A stretch of DNA of 64,000 nucleotides, from the NCBI GenBank assembly GCA_963556255.1, contig OY744611.1:9158876-9222875 (forward strand). The letters run 5' to 3'. The stretch is from Allolobophora icterica. Lineage: Eukaryota > Annelida > Clitellata > Crassiclitellata > Lumbricidae. The notes beneath the pieces are model-generated. The model was not told the DNA's origin and ran no database searches. It was given only the letters and a program-made list of their open reading frames with translations. Below are positions 17,801 to 28,101 of this stretch, in pieces; the stretch's first letter is position 1, and each line of letters starts with the position of its first letter. The translations under genes and the position numbers were made by a program.

Positions 17801-18676
17801 AACGCACCACTTGAAACATTCATCATCGTCGTTTTTCAGGTTAATAATAGCCTGTTTATTGGCTAAATACTCAGGAAGAGGAATATAAGAACTACCTTTC
17901 AATGGCTTATATACCACTGTATCGATATCCAACTTCGCAACGGCTTTAAACCTCCAATTACTACCTCGCATCTGAAAACTTGCCATGCTCTCCTTAATTT
18001 TATCCACTGCGTTGCTATATATTTCACACACGTCGGTTGCGTCTAAAATGATATCGGTCTTCGATTTAAAATTAGGTTCGGCTTCAACTTCTTCCCCGGA
18101 TTTAATATCTACTTTCTTCATTACGCAATTAAGATTGAATTGAACTTTTACCCCACGATTTTTCGCTAACAGACTGACTACTTGGGGCCTTACAGCGTTG
18201 AGAAAAGATGTGACATCGATGGAACTGGTGGAATCGATCGTGTATCGCTTAGTAAAACCCTTAATAGCCTTCGCGGTCTCTCGGATTTCGAACTTGTTTT
18301 TATTGATTTTACTGAAAATACTCGAAACCCTCGACTTCAACGATTCCAATCTTTCATTCACGGTTTTCTTTTCCTTTGGAGGAATGGAACTAACCCACCG
18401 ATCCGCAAAAGAATTAATAACAGACCTAACCTTAGTCTTCATCTCATTCCAAACATTACTAACAGAAGATTTCCAAGTATCAGACGGAGGTGTATACTTA
18501 CCTGGAACAAGCGTTGGAACTTTAATGTCCGGAACCGGAGCGTCTAACGGATTGATCGCAGACCTCGGCGACATTAATGCTATGAGTTCTGCTTTTCGCA
18601 GTCTCGAATAACCAACCATACCTCTCTCTCGAGCGATATTTTGTAGTTCTTTAACAGTCTTCGATGAATAGTCCAT
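14870..18676 (-). CDS. Protein-primed family B DNA polymerase
   Basis: About 1,268 aa from ATG 18676, chosen because AATAAAATG matches the other leaders and the frame then opens with a SAP-like motif (TVKELQNIARERGMVGYSRL). In-frame ATGs at 18733 and 18823 would add repeated KGxNVYNKMD units, and 18823 lies inside the terminal repeat. Motifs: Exo I YADFESF (~455), a zinc-binding insert CHICGG...HCH...HNIC (~557-590), Exo II FHNLSGYDSHLF (~600), Exo III YNLSDVLLLADVF (~765), Pol A YLDANNLYGWAMS (~863), Pol B NNSVFGKTMECIENR (~1010), Pol C FTDTDSLAYEI (~1105), KLYSY (~1174). C-terminus HTLAYGHYSLRQ. All catalytic residues appear present. Replicates the linear element from its terminal repeats. 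Confidence 0.95.
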   Translation of the reverse strand: MDYSSKTVKELQNIARERGMVGYSRLRKAELIALMSPRSAINPLDAPVPDIKVPTLVPGKYTPPSDTWKSSVSNVWNEMKTKVRSVINSFADRWVSSIPPKEKKTVNERLESLKSRVSSIFSKINKNKFEIRETAKAIKGFTKRYTIDSTSSIDVTSFLNAVRPQVVSLLAKNRGVKVQFNLNCVMKKVDIKSGEEVEAEPNFKSKTDIILDATDVCEIYSNAVDKIKESMASFQMRGSNWRFKAVAKLDIDTVVYKPLKGSSYIPLPEYLANKQAIINLKNDDDECFKWCVTRALNPVEDNPQRITRDLKEQSKKLDWNGIEFPVAADANVINKFERRNNVSVNVFGYEKDVYPLYISKHESDICVDLLLISDGEKKHYCWIKNFNRLMVARTEKSVNSMHYCKRCLLGYRSVESLNKHTEYCSRQDAQRIVLPEPGTMLSFKHYFKSMRVPFIVYADFESFIKPIDTCPPDPSTSYTNKYQKHTPSSFCYHIKCYDDGVYSQEPVRFTAENEDDDVAQIFVDSLVENIKEIYNQFKFPKNMIFGKTEKKCFDEATNCHICGGELGKDRVRDHCHLSGKFRDAAHNICNMNYKIPKFFPVVFHNLSGYDSHLFVKKLRGENGEKINCIPNNEEKYISFSREIVVGNFVNKEGKEITVKRELRFIDSFRFMPSSLDALSKNLRKDQCKNLGDFFEGEKLDLLLRKGVYAYDYVDGIERLNETELPPKHKFYSKLNDSDISDEDYEHAKNVWKVFRCKTLREYHDLYNLSDVLLLADVFENFRDVCIENYRLDPAWYYTSPGLAWDAALKLAGVELELLSDYDMLLMIKQGIRGGVSTISKRYAKANNEYMGEAFDRSQPSVFIPYLDANNLYGWAMSKPLPTHGFKWMSDNELNDWRSVTERDGVGCVLEVDLEYPKELHHLHNDYPLAPESIKPAGSDVTKLITNLKDKKKYVVHYGNLKLYESLGLKIVKIHRGVIFEESAWLKKYINLNTEFRTRATNDFEKDFFKLMNNSVFGKTMECIENRVDVRLVCDEKEAMKLASKPNYDGRTIFDENLIAVHMKKTKLFYNKPIYLGMCILDSSKTLIYDFHYNYIKAKYGVRAKLLFTDTDSLAYEIKTEDFFTDIAPDIRSRFDTSEYAKDHPSGIETGVNKKVIGMFKDEAAGKQIEEFVGLRSKLYSYRMSGEDHKKCKGVKKNVVKKTITHEDYKECVFTRREQLRKMNVIRSYHHDIYTEEVNKVALSADDDKRVIQQDGIHTLAYGHYSLRQ

Positions 18677-18762
18677 TTTATTATAGACATTTATTCCTTT
18701 AAGCGTTTTCTTGAAATCAGTTCGTGTATCCATTTTATTATAGACATTCATGCCTTTAAGCC
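18652..18762 (-). repeat. Short tandem duplication at the polymerase start
   Basis: A ~35-bp unit (CTTAAAGG, then TGTCTATAATAAAATGGA) occurs twice on the minus strand, ending at 18674 and 18731. It duplicates both leader and start codon, giving two alternative ATGs in the same frame. Confidence 0.8.
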
Positions 18763-18806
18763 CTTTCATAAAACTAGATTGATAGAAACTATAGGAAATT
18801 CCCAAC

Positions 18807-19051
18807 CAACGTAATCGCCTCACGACTCATAGGCGCGTGATCGATACCGCAGGGAGTTCTAGTAGTTTCGATCACATGAAGTATTAGTCGCGTCATCAAA
18901 ACTGCGGGAATTTCCAATAGTTTCGATGACCATCTTACACGATCATCATCATCATCACGAGACGCGGTGATGACGTCATGAACGTGGTTATTACACGACT
19001 ATGAACCTAGTTATTGGGTGGTTGTTCCCGTGTAGTCTAAATACAACTACT
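18807..19051 (-). repeat. Polinton right terminal inverted repeat (245 bp)
   Basis: Exact reverse complement, by eye, of 3718-3962, ending ACT at 19051. Confidence 0.95.
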
Positions 19052-19057
19052 GATGTG
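19052..19057. repeat. Target-site duplication of the Polinton (right copy, GATGTG)
   Basis: Exact copy of 3712-3717 next to the right terminus. Confidence 0.95.
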
Positions 19058-19822
19058 GTGGCGGAGTCACCAGAACAACTGCAGGAGCTGACAAACAGGG
19101 TCGATGATAGTAGTAGAAGATTAGGCCTTAAAATCAATGTACAAAAACCCAAAACAATGACTATTGGGAAGCAGCATGAAGGAATACAGATCAGACTGGA
19201 GGATAAGACACTCGAGCAGGTGACAGATTTTGTGTAGGCCTACTTCGGAAGATTGATAACAGAAGATGGTCGGTGCACAAAAGATATCAGGCGTAGAATC
19301 GGTCTAGCATGTGCGATGTTCGGCAGGCTGAACAAGATATGGAAATCAAACAACATAGCCATAAGAACCAAGATGAAGCTATACAGAGCTTTTGTCATTC
19401 CGGTGCTGCTGTATGGTTCAGAGTGCTGGTGCCTGCACAGGGAAGATGAGAGGAGACTGCTGGTGGCGGAAATGAGCTGGCTGCGAAGAATAATTGGCAG
19501 AAGTAGAAGAGACAAGATCCGAAATGAAGTGACCAGGGAGGAGCTGGGTCAGATGGAGACAGTGGTGGACAAGATCAGGAAAAGAAGGCTTACATGGTTC
19601 GGGCATGTGACACGAATGGATGACAGGAGGCTTCCGGCCGCAGCTATGTACGGTCATGTAGAGGGAAAACGAAGCAGAGGGAGGCAAACAAAGACATGGA
19701 TGGACAATATAAAAGAAGACCTGAAAGCACAGAACATGGAGATGAGGGATGCTGTTGAAAAAATCAGGGACAAAGCTGTTTGGAGACGTCACGTTGAGGC
19801 CTCATCGTCGGCGCACGCCTGA
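19052..19822 (+). mobile_element. LINE reverse transcriptase C-terminal part, right of the Polinton
   Basis: It continues the frame broken at 3717: VVAESPEQLQELTNRVDD directly after FADDID. Further right are KMKLYRAFVIPVLLYGSECW and RRLTWFGHVTRMDDRRLPAA, and the frame ends ASSSAHA, all typical of the C-terminus of an endonuclease-reverse transcriptase LINE. A 6-bp GGCCTA insertion at about 19236 creates an in-frame TAG. The frame is otherwise open. Confidence 0.88.
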
Positions 19823-19957
19823 CGGACGGGAGAGAATAAGATTACAGTTACCACCCATCGCTGGAAACACCTGTTGTCAGATTGTTTAACTTTTATTTAC
19901 ATTCCTGCCTATTATTCAGCATCTAACAGACGTTTGTATTAGAAACTTAATACGTAC

Positions 19958-20130
19958 CGTTACCCAATCATTGTCCAACTGGGTATTGAAAGCCGAAAAC
20001 GTAATGATGAGTGTATATCCAGTCGGGATATAGAGATACAAGTTACAGTCTAGGTTGTTGCCGTAAGCCTTCGGAAAATTTGGAGATGAAAATGTTTGAG
20101 TATTTGCAGGGAAAAATCCAGGGTCACAGA
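19958..20130 (-). CDS. CUB domain N-terminal half exon (host gene 2, CUB-B)
   Basis: 173-nt minus-strand exon, phase 1 to 0. The acceptor is TTTCATACAG and the donor is ACG|GTACGT. It encodes VCDPGFFPANTQTFSSPNFP, then NNLDC and TLIITFSAFNTQLDNDWVT, the first half of a CUB domain. Phase matches the C-half exon at 2954-3116, placing the LINE and Polinton in the intron. Very similar to 1189-1364, including flanking intron. Confidence 0.85.
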
Positions 20131-20639
20131 CTGTATGAAACACAAAAGTCGTTAATTATTACAGCGTGATGTCCAAAGTTGTAATTGTAATTGCAATTTC
20201 TATCGCACCGGTGTCTAATGTACAAAGAAAAAACCGATGAAGCATTTTCATCTAAACCCTTGTCAGATTAGATCCGCGAAGTTGAAATCTGTTTTTCGTC
20301 ACAGCAAGTTGGTGCAAATAAGTCAAACCTGTTTGTTTTACTGTTTCATTAGAAAATTCTGGTTTAGTAAGCAGCAATAAAGGTTATGTTAATTTTGCAG
20401 CACTCACGCTTCTTTAAGAAACTGCTTATTATTTTACATTCTCGTAATCGTTGCGGCTTTTATGTCGACTTATTAGCGAAAAATATCTACCTCACCATAT
20501 TCACTAAAGTGTGTTATGTTTTTCAGCTGTATCTTTTTATTTTAAGTACGCCTGCGTGTCGCACTCTTACTTACGGGTCGGGTAAAAAAAATGAGATCTC
20601 TAGTACTCGCAAACGTGCATACGAATATATATAGGGGCC

Positions 20640-20734
<95 letters not shown>
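20640..20734. repeat. (AT)n microsatellite
   Basis: About 47 uninterrupted AT dinucleotides. Confidence 0.98.
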
Positions 20735-20737
<3 letters not shown>

Positions 20738-20744
20738 GTCTGGC

Positions 20745-20856
20745 TGTCAAGACCTTGAACCTCAAGACCAAGACCATGACCAAGACCTTGAACCTCAAGA
20801 CCAAGACCAAGACCAAGACCTTGAACCTCAAGACCAAGACCGAGACCAAGACCCAA
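20745..20856. repeat. AAGACC minisatellite, 33-bp higher-order unit (first array)
   Basis: Three copies of a ~33-bp unit built on CAAGACC with CCTTGAACCT. A related array lies at 21390-21560. Confidence 0.85.
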
Positions 20857-21389
20857 AAAAATCACAGTCATATCCAGACTTCTATTCCTTACTAAAAATT
20901 GTCCAGTCGGACTACTCGTTATTTTAATCAAAACATGAGTCTTATCTTTTATTCAAGCAAAACAACTCTAAATGGAGACTGCAGAGAATTCCAAATTCGC
21001 ATTCATAAAAGTCCTTCATGCGAAGTGTTATTCCAAATGCCTGTTGAATTTTATAAAAATCAATTTGCTCAGAATTTTCTGACCAAGACGTGACCTGTGG
21101 GGCCTCATAAAAAGTCGGCCATGTGAAAAAATACGGTCTACAAGTGCTGAAATCGCTAGCACACAAAGCAGCTTTTCAAGAACCGGATGTAAATGTACAA
21201 ATTAATCGTGAGTCTGTTTTTAAATCATTCCATGGTAAATAACCGGAAGTCAAAAATAATTGTCCAAAACAACAGTGAAGCCTCACTCACACCGTGTAAA
21301 TACTGAAGCAATAACTGTATGAGTAATTATTGAATAAATTTAAAATTATTGCCGTTTGTTAAAATTAATGACTATTCATATTGACAGAA

Positions 21390-21560
21390 GTCTTGGTCTT
21401 GGTCTTGGAAAACCAAGACCAAGACCTTGAACCTCAAGACCAAGACCAAGATCTTGAACCTCAAAACCAAGACCAAGACCTTTGGTCTCAAGACCAAGAC
21501 TTTTAAAAACAAACTTGAGTGCACTCGAGACCAAGACCTTGGTCTCGAGGACAACAAGAC
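21390..21560. repeat. AAGACC minisatellite (second array, partly inverted)
   Basis: Starts with GGTCTTGGTCTTGG and turns into CCAAGACCAAGACC after a short AAAA centre, so the left part is inverted relative to the rest. Confidence 0.85.
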
Positions 21561-21565
21561 TGTAT

Positions 21566-21612
21566 ATATGCATACATACATACATACATACATACATACA
21601 TACATACATACG
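21566..21612. repeat. (CATA)n microsatellite
   Basis: About eleven ATAC/CATA units. Confidence 0.95.
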
Positions 21613-24319
21613 TATGTACGCACATACATGCATGTGAATGTAATAATATCATGAAATGTTCTATACCGGAGTGAGCCTTTACAAAAACAATTCCCGTGAA
21701 AGTCAGTAACAATGAAAGCATCCTCGTGGCTTGGCCGTTGACGTTTTACTACTGTGCGGAGGAACGAACAATCTGTAATAAATGATAACACAGATGTAAA
21801 ATCGTATTTCTAGTGTTGCAGTTCTCAAAGCACAATGTTTGAAAGACAAGATTATTCAATTTGTGCGAGTGTGTCAGTTATTGCTTGAGGCGATTTTAGT
21901 AGGATGCAGAGGAGAAGTTCTTTAAACTTAAGCTGATCTTGGCAGTACGCCTACGTAAAAGAAGTTACCGGAGCTGAGCCCTCTATACCTCGAAGAACAC
22001 ATGCAACGTCTTCTTTTCACGCAGCTAACATTGCTTATTTAGCGCAACTATCTAATGATCATCTGTGCCTAGAGGTCCCTATACAAAAGGGCTTAACTGC
22101 CCGAAACGTTGGTGGTGACCAGTCTCCTTGATATGATACTGTCAACTACAACAAACTGGATGACGTCAAAGATTTGGGCAACATAAAATAATAGGTAAGT
22201 AGGCTAAGATGAAGGCGGCTATTAGATTTGCGATATGTCAGCAATCAATACTACACCGTCGTCAATAGTCGTAACATGTCGTAAAAACACAAGGGTCAAA
22301 AACCGGTGGTGACTGTCATCACCATTTCTAAAAATTCCACATTTTTTAAAGCCCTACTCCAAAGCTAAGTGGAGGGCACCAGCTTATTCATGAGTGTTGC
22401 ATCGTATCAGAGATCGATCTCGAGTGGAGGTCAGATTCAGGTTGCCAAAGAGACCAGAGACAGTAATTTGTGATTCGTCCAGATCCTTATCTATCATGTC
22501 TACGGTTTGCGTAATTGAACTCAATGCTTAACATAATACTGCAAAGTTGTTATATTAATGAGAAATTTATACGGAGCAACTTCAAGAGAAAATACTCATA
22601 GCAGCGCTGTCCGCTAGTCTGAATGCTATTAAACGTAATATTATGAACAAAAGTTCCATCAGTATGCAAAGCTGTGCACAGAAAAGAAGATGATTCATCA
22701 GTGGTAGAGTCTCGCCCACACGTGAAGCCCAACCAACAGACCCCCCATACAAACTGATATAGAGCATCATGTTCAGAGTCTCTGCATGAACCAAGCTGCG
22801 TCAATAGCCTTGACTTTAATTGCTAGCACGAGGCCCAACCGTATCCAAAACTACCGCTCTCTAGTCATTGCATGGCTAAAACAAACTTTCAGGAACTACT
22901 TGAATATCGACAGGACAATCCAGTTTAAGATCTGTCCACAGGTGACAAGTCAATAGTTTTAAATCATAGCATTTATATAACGCAATCGTAATAACGATAA
23001 AAATACTAAGAAATACTGGTGCTCGACATTGTACTACAGTTCATACATTCAGGTCTTCCAAAACATATAAAATGCTTTACGCAATAGGCGGGGTTGACAG
23101 GAACATAACATTATTGTTTCCAAAGAACAACAATATAATTACATTTGCAACAGTTTCGAATCTATGCAGCTTTTTGTCCTTTTTTAATAGATGCTCATTG
23201 TCTGTCATATGTAGATTTTTAAATTTTATCTGCGATAAAGGTTTACCTTTAGGCTTGACCTCAAACTAAAACGAATTACTGAATAAATTCTTGATATTCT
23301 GCTCATACGTTCTTGAACCGGCAGCTAACTATACATTGAGTATATATGTGCACTCTAGAATGAGGAAGTAAGCCCTAGGCCTAAAACAGTTGTCGATTTT
23401 TATGTTCATGCGTTATTATGCCGACGTTTATATATTTATAACATGTGCAACATAATTCAATCCATGATACCGTATAGAAAACAACAAAATACCGAAACAT
23501 AGGTGTCTTAATAGTTAAGGACAACTGCGACGACGATATCACCAGCTGTTGATAAATATCAAACTCTACCACATGCACATAACATTCTATGCAGCCACTT
23601 CTACATGAAGGGACGCCCGATTGTCAAAGAAAAGTAAATACTCTTACCTACACACTGATCCAGAACTTTCTGAATACTAAAAACCGCTATTGAATCTTGT
23701 GTATAAAAGATTCGTGACGTTGAGTCAAGTGAAGCTACTGACGAAATCAAGCGGGCTGTAGGCTCAGAGAAAGCCGTATTCTTTACTGCATGGCGGTCTA
23801 CTTCTTCTTCCTGGTTATATTGTTCATAGACACGAGGTGTGCTTAGGGGTATAAAACCAGAGTTGTTGACAATACTGGTAACGTGTATTGCCAATTCCAA
23901 TACCAGTAATTCATTATAAATTCATTCACCATGCCAACGCCAATAATGTTTTTTCAAGTAGGCTAATGCAATTTTAATACAAAAACAATCACCAATATTT
24001 AGCCTTTATTGTACGTAAAAAAGTTTACTGTAAGGTTAACAAGAAGTGATGAAGTATAATCTACGTACCATATTTTGATTTTATGGTGATTTATATAGCG
24101 CCATTTCAATAATCATGACGGGGTATTTTAGGCTGTGCCGTCGTTTAACAGCGTTCTGTGCCACGTTATCTCCTTTCTAACACTTAGCTGCAAGGTTTCT
24201 AGTCACTTTCAGTACAATCTCGTCGTTAAATCGTAAATCTTTTAACCGACAAGTGAAGTGAGTTCATAGAAACCATTTTAAACAGCTTAAGTGTAACAGT
24301 ACTGGTTTGGCGCTGTCTC
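21613..24319. other. Host intergenic sequence, one possible exon at 23648-23841
   Basis: Minus strand 23841-23648 is open (VYEQYNQEEEVDRHAV ... LDQCV) and ends at a good donor (GTAG|GTAAGA), but its acceptor is weak and the phase does not fit the receptor exons. Minus 22804-22560 is also open, without a recognisable domain. Around 22085 the sequence GGCTTAACTGCCCGAAACG resembles motifs near Penelope-like repeats; not supported further. Nothing else recognised. Confidence 0.3.
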
Positions 24320-24645
24320 TTAGGCTGTGCCCCGACCTATCTGTGTGAGCTCTGCCGCCCGGTCTCTGATTCAGTTGGTCGGCGTGCTTTTCAGTCTTCG
24401 TCTGGGGGAGAACTTTTAGTCCCTCGGGCTGGCTCCACAATTAGGCAACGCCGGGCTTTCTCTATAGCTGGGCCTTCCGTCTGGAATGGACTTCCGTTAG
24501 AGATTCGCCTACTCCCCAGGGGTAACACATCAGCTTTTTACAAGCTGCTCAAGTCTAATCTCCATTGCCGTGGCTGGGCTGGGAGCAATTCTGAGTAGGT
24601 TTCTTGAAGGTGCGCTCTATTAAGTTTTTGAATGAATGAATGAGT
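24320..24645 (+). mobile_element. L2/CR1-like LINE 3' fragment
   Basis: Encodes the family's C-terminal block (RRAFSIAGPSVWNGLPLEIR), then a 3' end with GCGCTCTATTAAGTTTTTGAATGAATGAATG. 5'-truncated. Confidence 0.7.
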
Positions 24646-25965
24646 AGGCAACACGAAAAAGTGTCCTTCTGTCTTGAGAATAAAGGGAGTAATTGTTCAC
24701 ATGAAGAGTTGGAAAGAGCTTCCTGTTGGCTCGAGCAATCATGTCATCTGCAGTATTTTCCTTCTCTCATATTTGCTATCAGCTAGCCTTTTAGAGTTGC
24801 ATTAAAACTTTCGAGACCAAGCATTTATGGTAAAAGTAGTATTATCAAAGAGTTGTCAAAACTACTTTTTTCTCGTCATGTTAAACGTACATCTATGGAA
24901 AGTTTGACAGTATGTCACTTCATACATAATAATTTTGATCCGTATGATCTCGTTCCAGGCAATCACTCTTATGCATCAGCGAAATCACACTGTTTGCAAC
25001 ACACGTTTCACTGGGAAAGCTATTTTTCAGCCTGCCACTGCATTGATTATAGCCCCTCCACCCCCAAGGTGTTAATACGCGCAGCTGAACAAAACCTAAG
25101 GAATCCAGCTTAAACAGATATTACATACATAATTCTGGAAAGAATGGTCTCCTGACAAATCGCGACCAGCTTCGAAACATGTAGGTCATGAGTTGTAAGC
25201 TGGTTGATAAGAAGGTATAGTTAATATAGTTTGCAAATATAATTAAATGTAGCATAGCCTACACTATTAGCTGTTCAAATCCGGTTAAGGCGGATAGTGA
25301 TGCTGAGACATTTGATACCAGGCGGTCTGAGACTTATCTCCGGCTTTGGAGTCGTTAATCCTAAGTAATTTAGGTGGCCCGCAGCATTATGAGATCAAAT
25401 TCTTCATTAGGCTCACTGCGGGCAGTTTCAGGATTCAGTCGATTTAAACTCATCGGCAGATTTAAACTGGTTATTGTCTTTACATAAAAATTCATCATAA
25501 CCTTGTATATCAAACCTGTAACATTAACAGTGGAAAAGGGTCAACCCTAAAATTATAGGGTCAAGCGACTCTTTCGTGTTATCCTTTAGATAGTTCAACA
25601 GTAGTACCTGCTTTCTATTGTACTAGTTAAAATGTCTGTAGCATCTGTTTTGGCGATTCAGTAAATGCTTCATGTTATATAATGTAAGCTGATGTTAAAA
25701 ACACCTGTCCACGGTAAGGCTGGTGAACCAATTACCAGTCGGCAGCATCAGGAAGTTTGAGAAGCACTGCATAGCGAAACTTTCCTAAGGCTGCGCTCTT
25801 CTTTCACCAAATGTAAATAACATTTTCGGTCACATTTCATGTACCTACTTTGCAATTCGAAGGTCCAACTTTCCTGATAAAATATGTTTCCTACTTCAAG
25901 CTGTCTGCCCTCAGCAAGGCTCAAAAATCTAAAGTCGCCGCACCTCTCGTCAGCGGTCTTCTTCC
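24646..25965. other. No gene seen
   Basis: AT-rich non-coding sequence. The short open frames (for example 24853-25113) show no domain. Confidence 0.5.
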
Positions 25966-26190
25966 TTTCAAAACTTATAAAGCGCATCTACCCAGTGCCC
26001 ACCAATCAGAGGTGCTTCCAGTGCGAAAGTCCTCGGGTATAAAGGCAAGTTTTAAGACAACGAAAAGCTGGACCACCAGATAGTACTGCAGCCCGGGCCG
26101 AAGGAGGAAGCTGATTCCACAACGAAGAGCCAATACCAACAAAGGAACGAGAATGGGCCATCGATTTGAAATGACCATAACCATAACCAT
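25966..26190 (-). mobile_element. L2-like LINE 3' fragment
   Basis: The minus-strand frame with SFVGIGSSLWNQLPPSAR and FRCLKTCLYTRGLSHWKHL matches the C-terminal block of L2-like ORFs. It ends in GCGCTTTATAAGTTTTGAA. Confidence 0.65.
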
Positions 26191-27134
26191 AAATTTTATT
26201 GATTTCCATCAAATGCAGGAAAAGATAGTGTGAAACAAACAAAAATTCAGCAGTTGAGGAAAACAATGGGAATAGAAAAACCCTAAAGGGAATAAGTCCC
26301 GACTGGCAGGGCCATCCATTCATCATATATTGATGAATGTGTAACAGGTGGCAGAAGTTAATATAATGATAATTATATTGTATGCTTTTTTAATCTATAA
26401 CAAACCATAACTAGTTAACTAACAGGCACAGTTGTACACACAGGATTAGCATGTCGTACTGCAGTTGATCAAGTAAGCATGCAGTCTACGTTTAAATAGG
26501 TTAAAATTGATATATCGACGATCATTGTATTTTGAACTTACCTCTGAACAGCTGACAACTGGTTGGTATTGATACAATTTTCAGAACTTACGTTATGTCC
26601 TAAGCAACTTAGCCTGCTAATGTCAGACTGACAATTATTGTTAGCCTCAGTGTTCACTATTTGTCTGCCTTTATAACTGAATAGCAAATACTTGATAAGA
26701 ATCGAGTAGGTAAATATTAATTCTAATAACAAGACGATTTATATGGCGCTGTAAGAGAGCCTCACCGTTACAAGGGCGTCTGGGCAAAAGTGCAGAAAAC
26801 TTTATTGCGAGGGATGTTTGCCTTTAGTCCACAGGATAAAAAATATGGATAGATATTAATTTGACAAGACTCATAAAATTTCACAAGCGCACAGCAAAGA
26901 CAACACTACTCATACATTTTCTACAAATATTCGCAATGGACTCTGCTGCGCTGACTTGCAGGCGGCCTAGAGACGTGCCCTGGACACGTACTAATACGTC
27001 TTGTATAAGAGTCCAGAATAGAAGCGAGTGGCAAACCTTTGTGGAAACGGCAAAGCTCCCAATGGCTCTATAATATCAATGATGTATTTTGTGCGTGCAT
27101 CTCTGTTGATCCTATAGACTAAATTTCTACCATC
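26191..27134. other. No gene seen
   Basis: Contains a short ACCATAACCATAACCAT run at its left edge; the rest holds nothing recognisable. Confidence 0.5.
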
Positions 27135-27393
27135 TACAGGGTGGGCCATTAAAAATGAGATCATCGCGTTTAATCTGAATTATTTATTTAATTATTATAT
27201 TTTTTGTCAAAATGCAAGTATTTGGTTGCTCAATGTTAATTTAAAAGAAAAAAAAATCAAAAATTATATTCTGTGTGTCCGCCTCGGTTCGGAAAATATA
27301 CTTCTAAACGTCTGCGCCACTCGCTAATGCTCCTGTCTATAAATCGCTGGGACATTTTTCACCTCTCCTCAACAATGGCTAATTTCAGTTGTT

Positions 27394-27684
27394 CTATTGT
27401 TGTAAATTTGCCACGAGTTTGTTGGAGTGCACCCAAATAGCATAGTCTACCGGATTTAGGTCTTTGCTATTTGGGGGCCAGATGTCTGGTTCGATGAAGG
27501 TGACAGTGTTTTTTGCTGTGCGTGAAGGAGCTCCGTCCTGCTGCAACGTCCAATTGTAACGATTACATCTTTCTTGAATATCAGGAAGTAAACCTTTTTC
27601 TACAATGTGATCACAATAGTATTTACTGTTTACTCCGGCTCTGGATTCAACAAACACTTCGTTGGTTTCTCCTATCCGAGACAC
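27394..27684 (-). pseudogene. Mariner-type transposase fragment
   Basis: 96 residues containing the second catalytic aspartate region (YNWTLQQDGAPSRTAKNTVT) and the NPVDY third-acid region (PPNSKDLNPVDYAIWVHS) of IS630/mariner transposases. The N-terminal DNA-binding half is missing or degraded. Its position between matching terminal repeats confirms the origin. Confidence 0.85.
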
Positions 27685-28021
27685 ATCAACCGAAGCTACG
27701 ATTCTGCGACTTAAGTGTTGCGTTCACGTACGAGTCTTGTTGTTAGAATTCACTGTTTCTTTCTTGCATCAGAATAATAATATCTTTTCTTTAATTAAGC
27801 GCCTGCTAACCGCACTGCGCTGTACAGTGAACATATATATAGTAGAAACGGCAGCCACGCATGGCGCCTTACATACATACATACAGTAGAAGCACATGAT
27901 AACAGTTTTACAGAAGTCGAATACAACTGTTTTTCAACGGCAGCCACGCAGGGTGCCAATCACGGCCTAACACTCACTTAACTACCGCCGCCATCTAGCG
28001 AATAGAATGCTGAGTAAACCT

Positions 28022-28101
28022 TATGGAGGGCTACGGGATTCGATCTTGGTACCTTCTGCACTTCACGCCAGTGTGCTATCCATTACTCTACGGGCTCCCA
28101 T
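28022..28101 (-). repeat. tRNA-like SINE head or tRNA pseudogene inside the mariner element
   Basis: Minus strand begins GGGAGCCCGTAGAGTAATGG (A-box-like) and carries GATCGAATCCC (close to the B box), with ends partly able to pair (GGAG/CTCC). It is too degenerate for a functional tRNA call. Confidence 0.4.

Larger units (their letters stand above)
3718..19051. mobile_element. Polinton/Maverick (adintovirus-like) element, 15,334 bp
   Basis: Bounded by 245-bp inverted repeats (AGTAGTTG... to ...CAACTACT) and a perfect 6-bp target duplication. It encodes the diagnostic Polinton set: protein-primed DNA polymerase B, retroviral-type integrase, A32/FtsK-like packaging ATPase, adenain-type cysteine protease, major and minor capsid proteins. 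It also has a phospholipase A2 domain and a fibre. Terminal repeats show no difference by eye and most genes are open, so insertion looks recent. Damage: an in-frame stop at 10286-10288, a scrambled capsid-gene duplicate at 11059-11361, and a possible frameshift at 5686-5692. The closest described group is the animal adintoviruses/Polintons (family knowledge). Confidence 0.97.

Noticed and set aside
18182..18611. Plus-strand frames over the polymerase N-terminus
   Set aside because: Antisense to the polymerase; no domain and no leader motif.
20542..20931. Repetitive IYIYIY / LGLGLEVQG frame on the minus strand
   Set aside because: Product of the (AT)n tract and the AAGACC minisatellite.
21990..22110. 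Possible hammerhead ribozyme or Penelope-like terminus (CCCGAAACG)
   Set aside because: The CTGATGA core is not present in a pairing position, so the motif is unsupported.
22550..22804. Possible receptor exon (cysteine-rich minus-strand frame)
   Set aside because: No recognisable domain and no acceptor/donor pair in the right phase.
28022..28101. Functional tRNA gene
   Set aside because: B box is nearly right but the acceptor and anticodon stems do not pair properly and it lies inside a decayed transposon.
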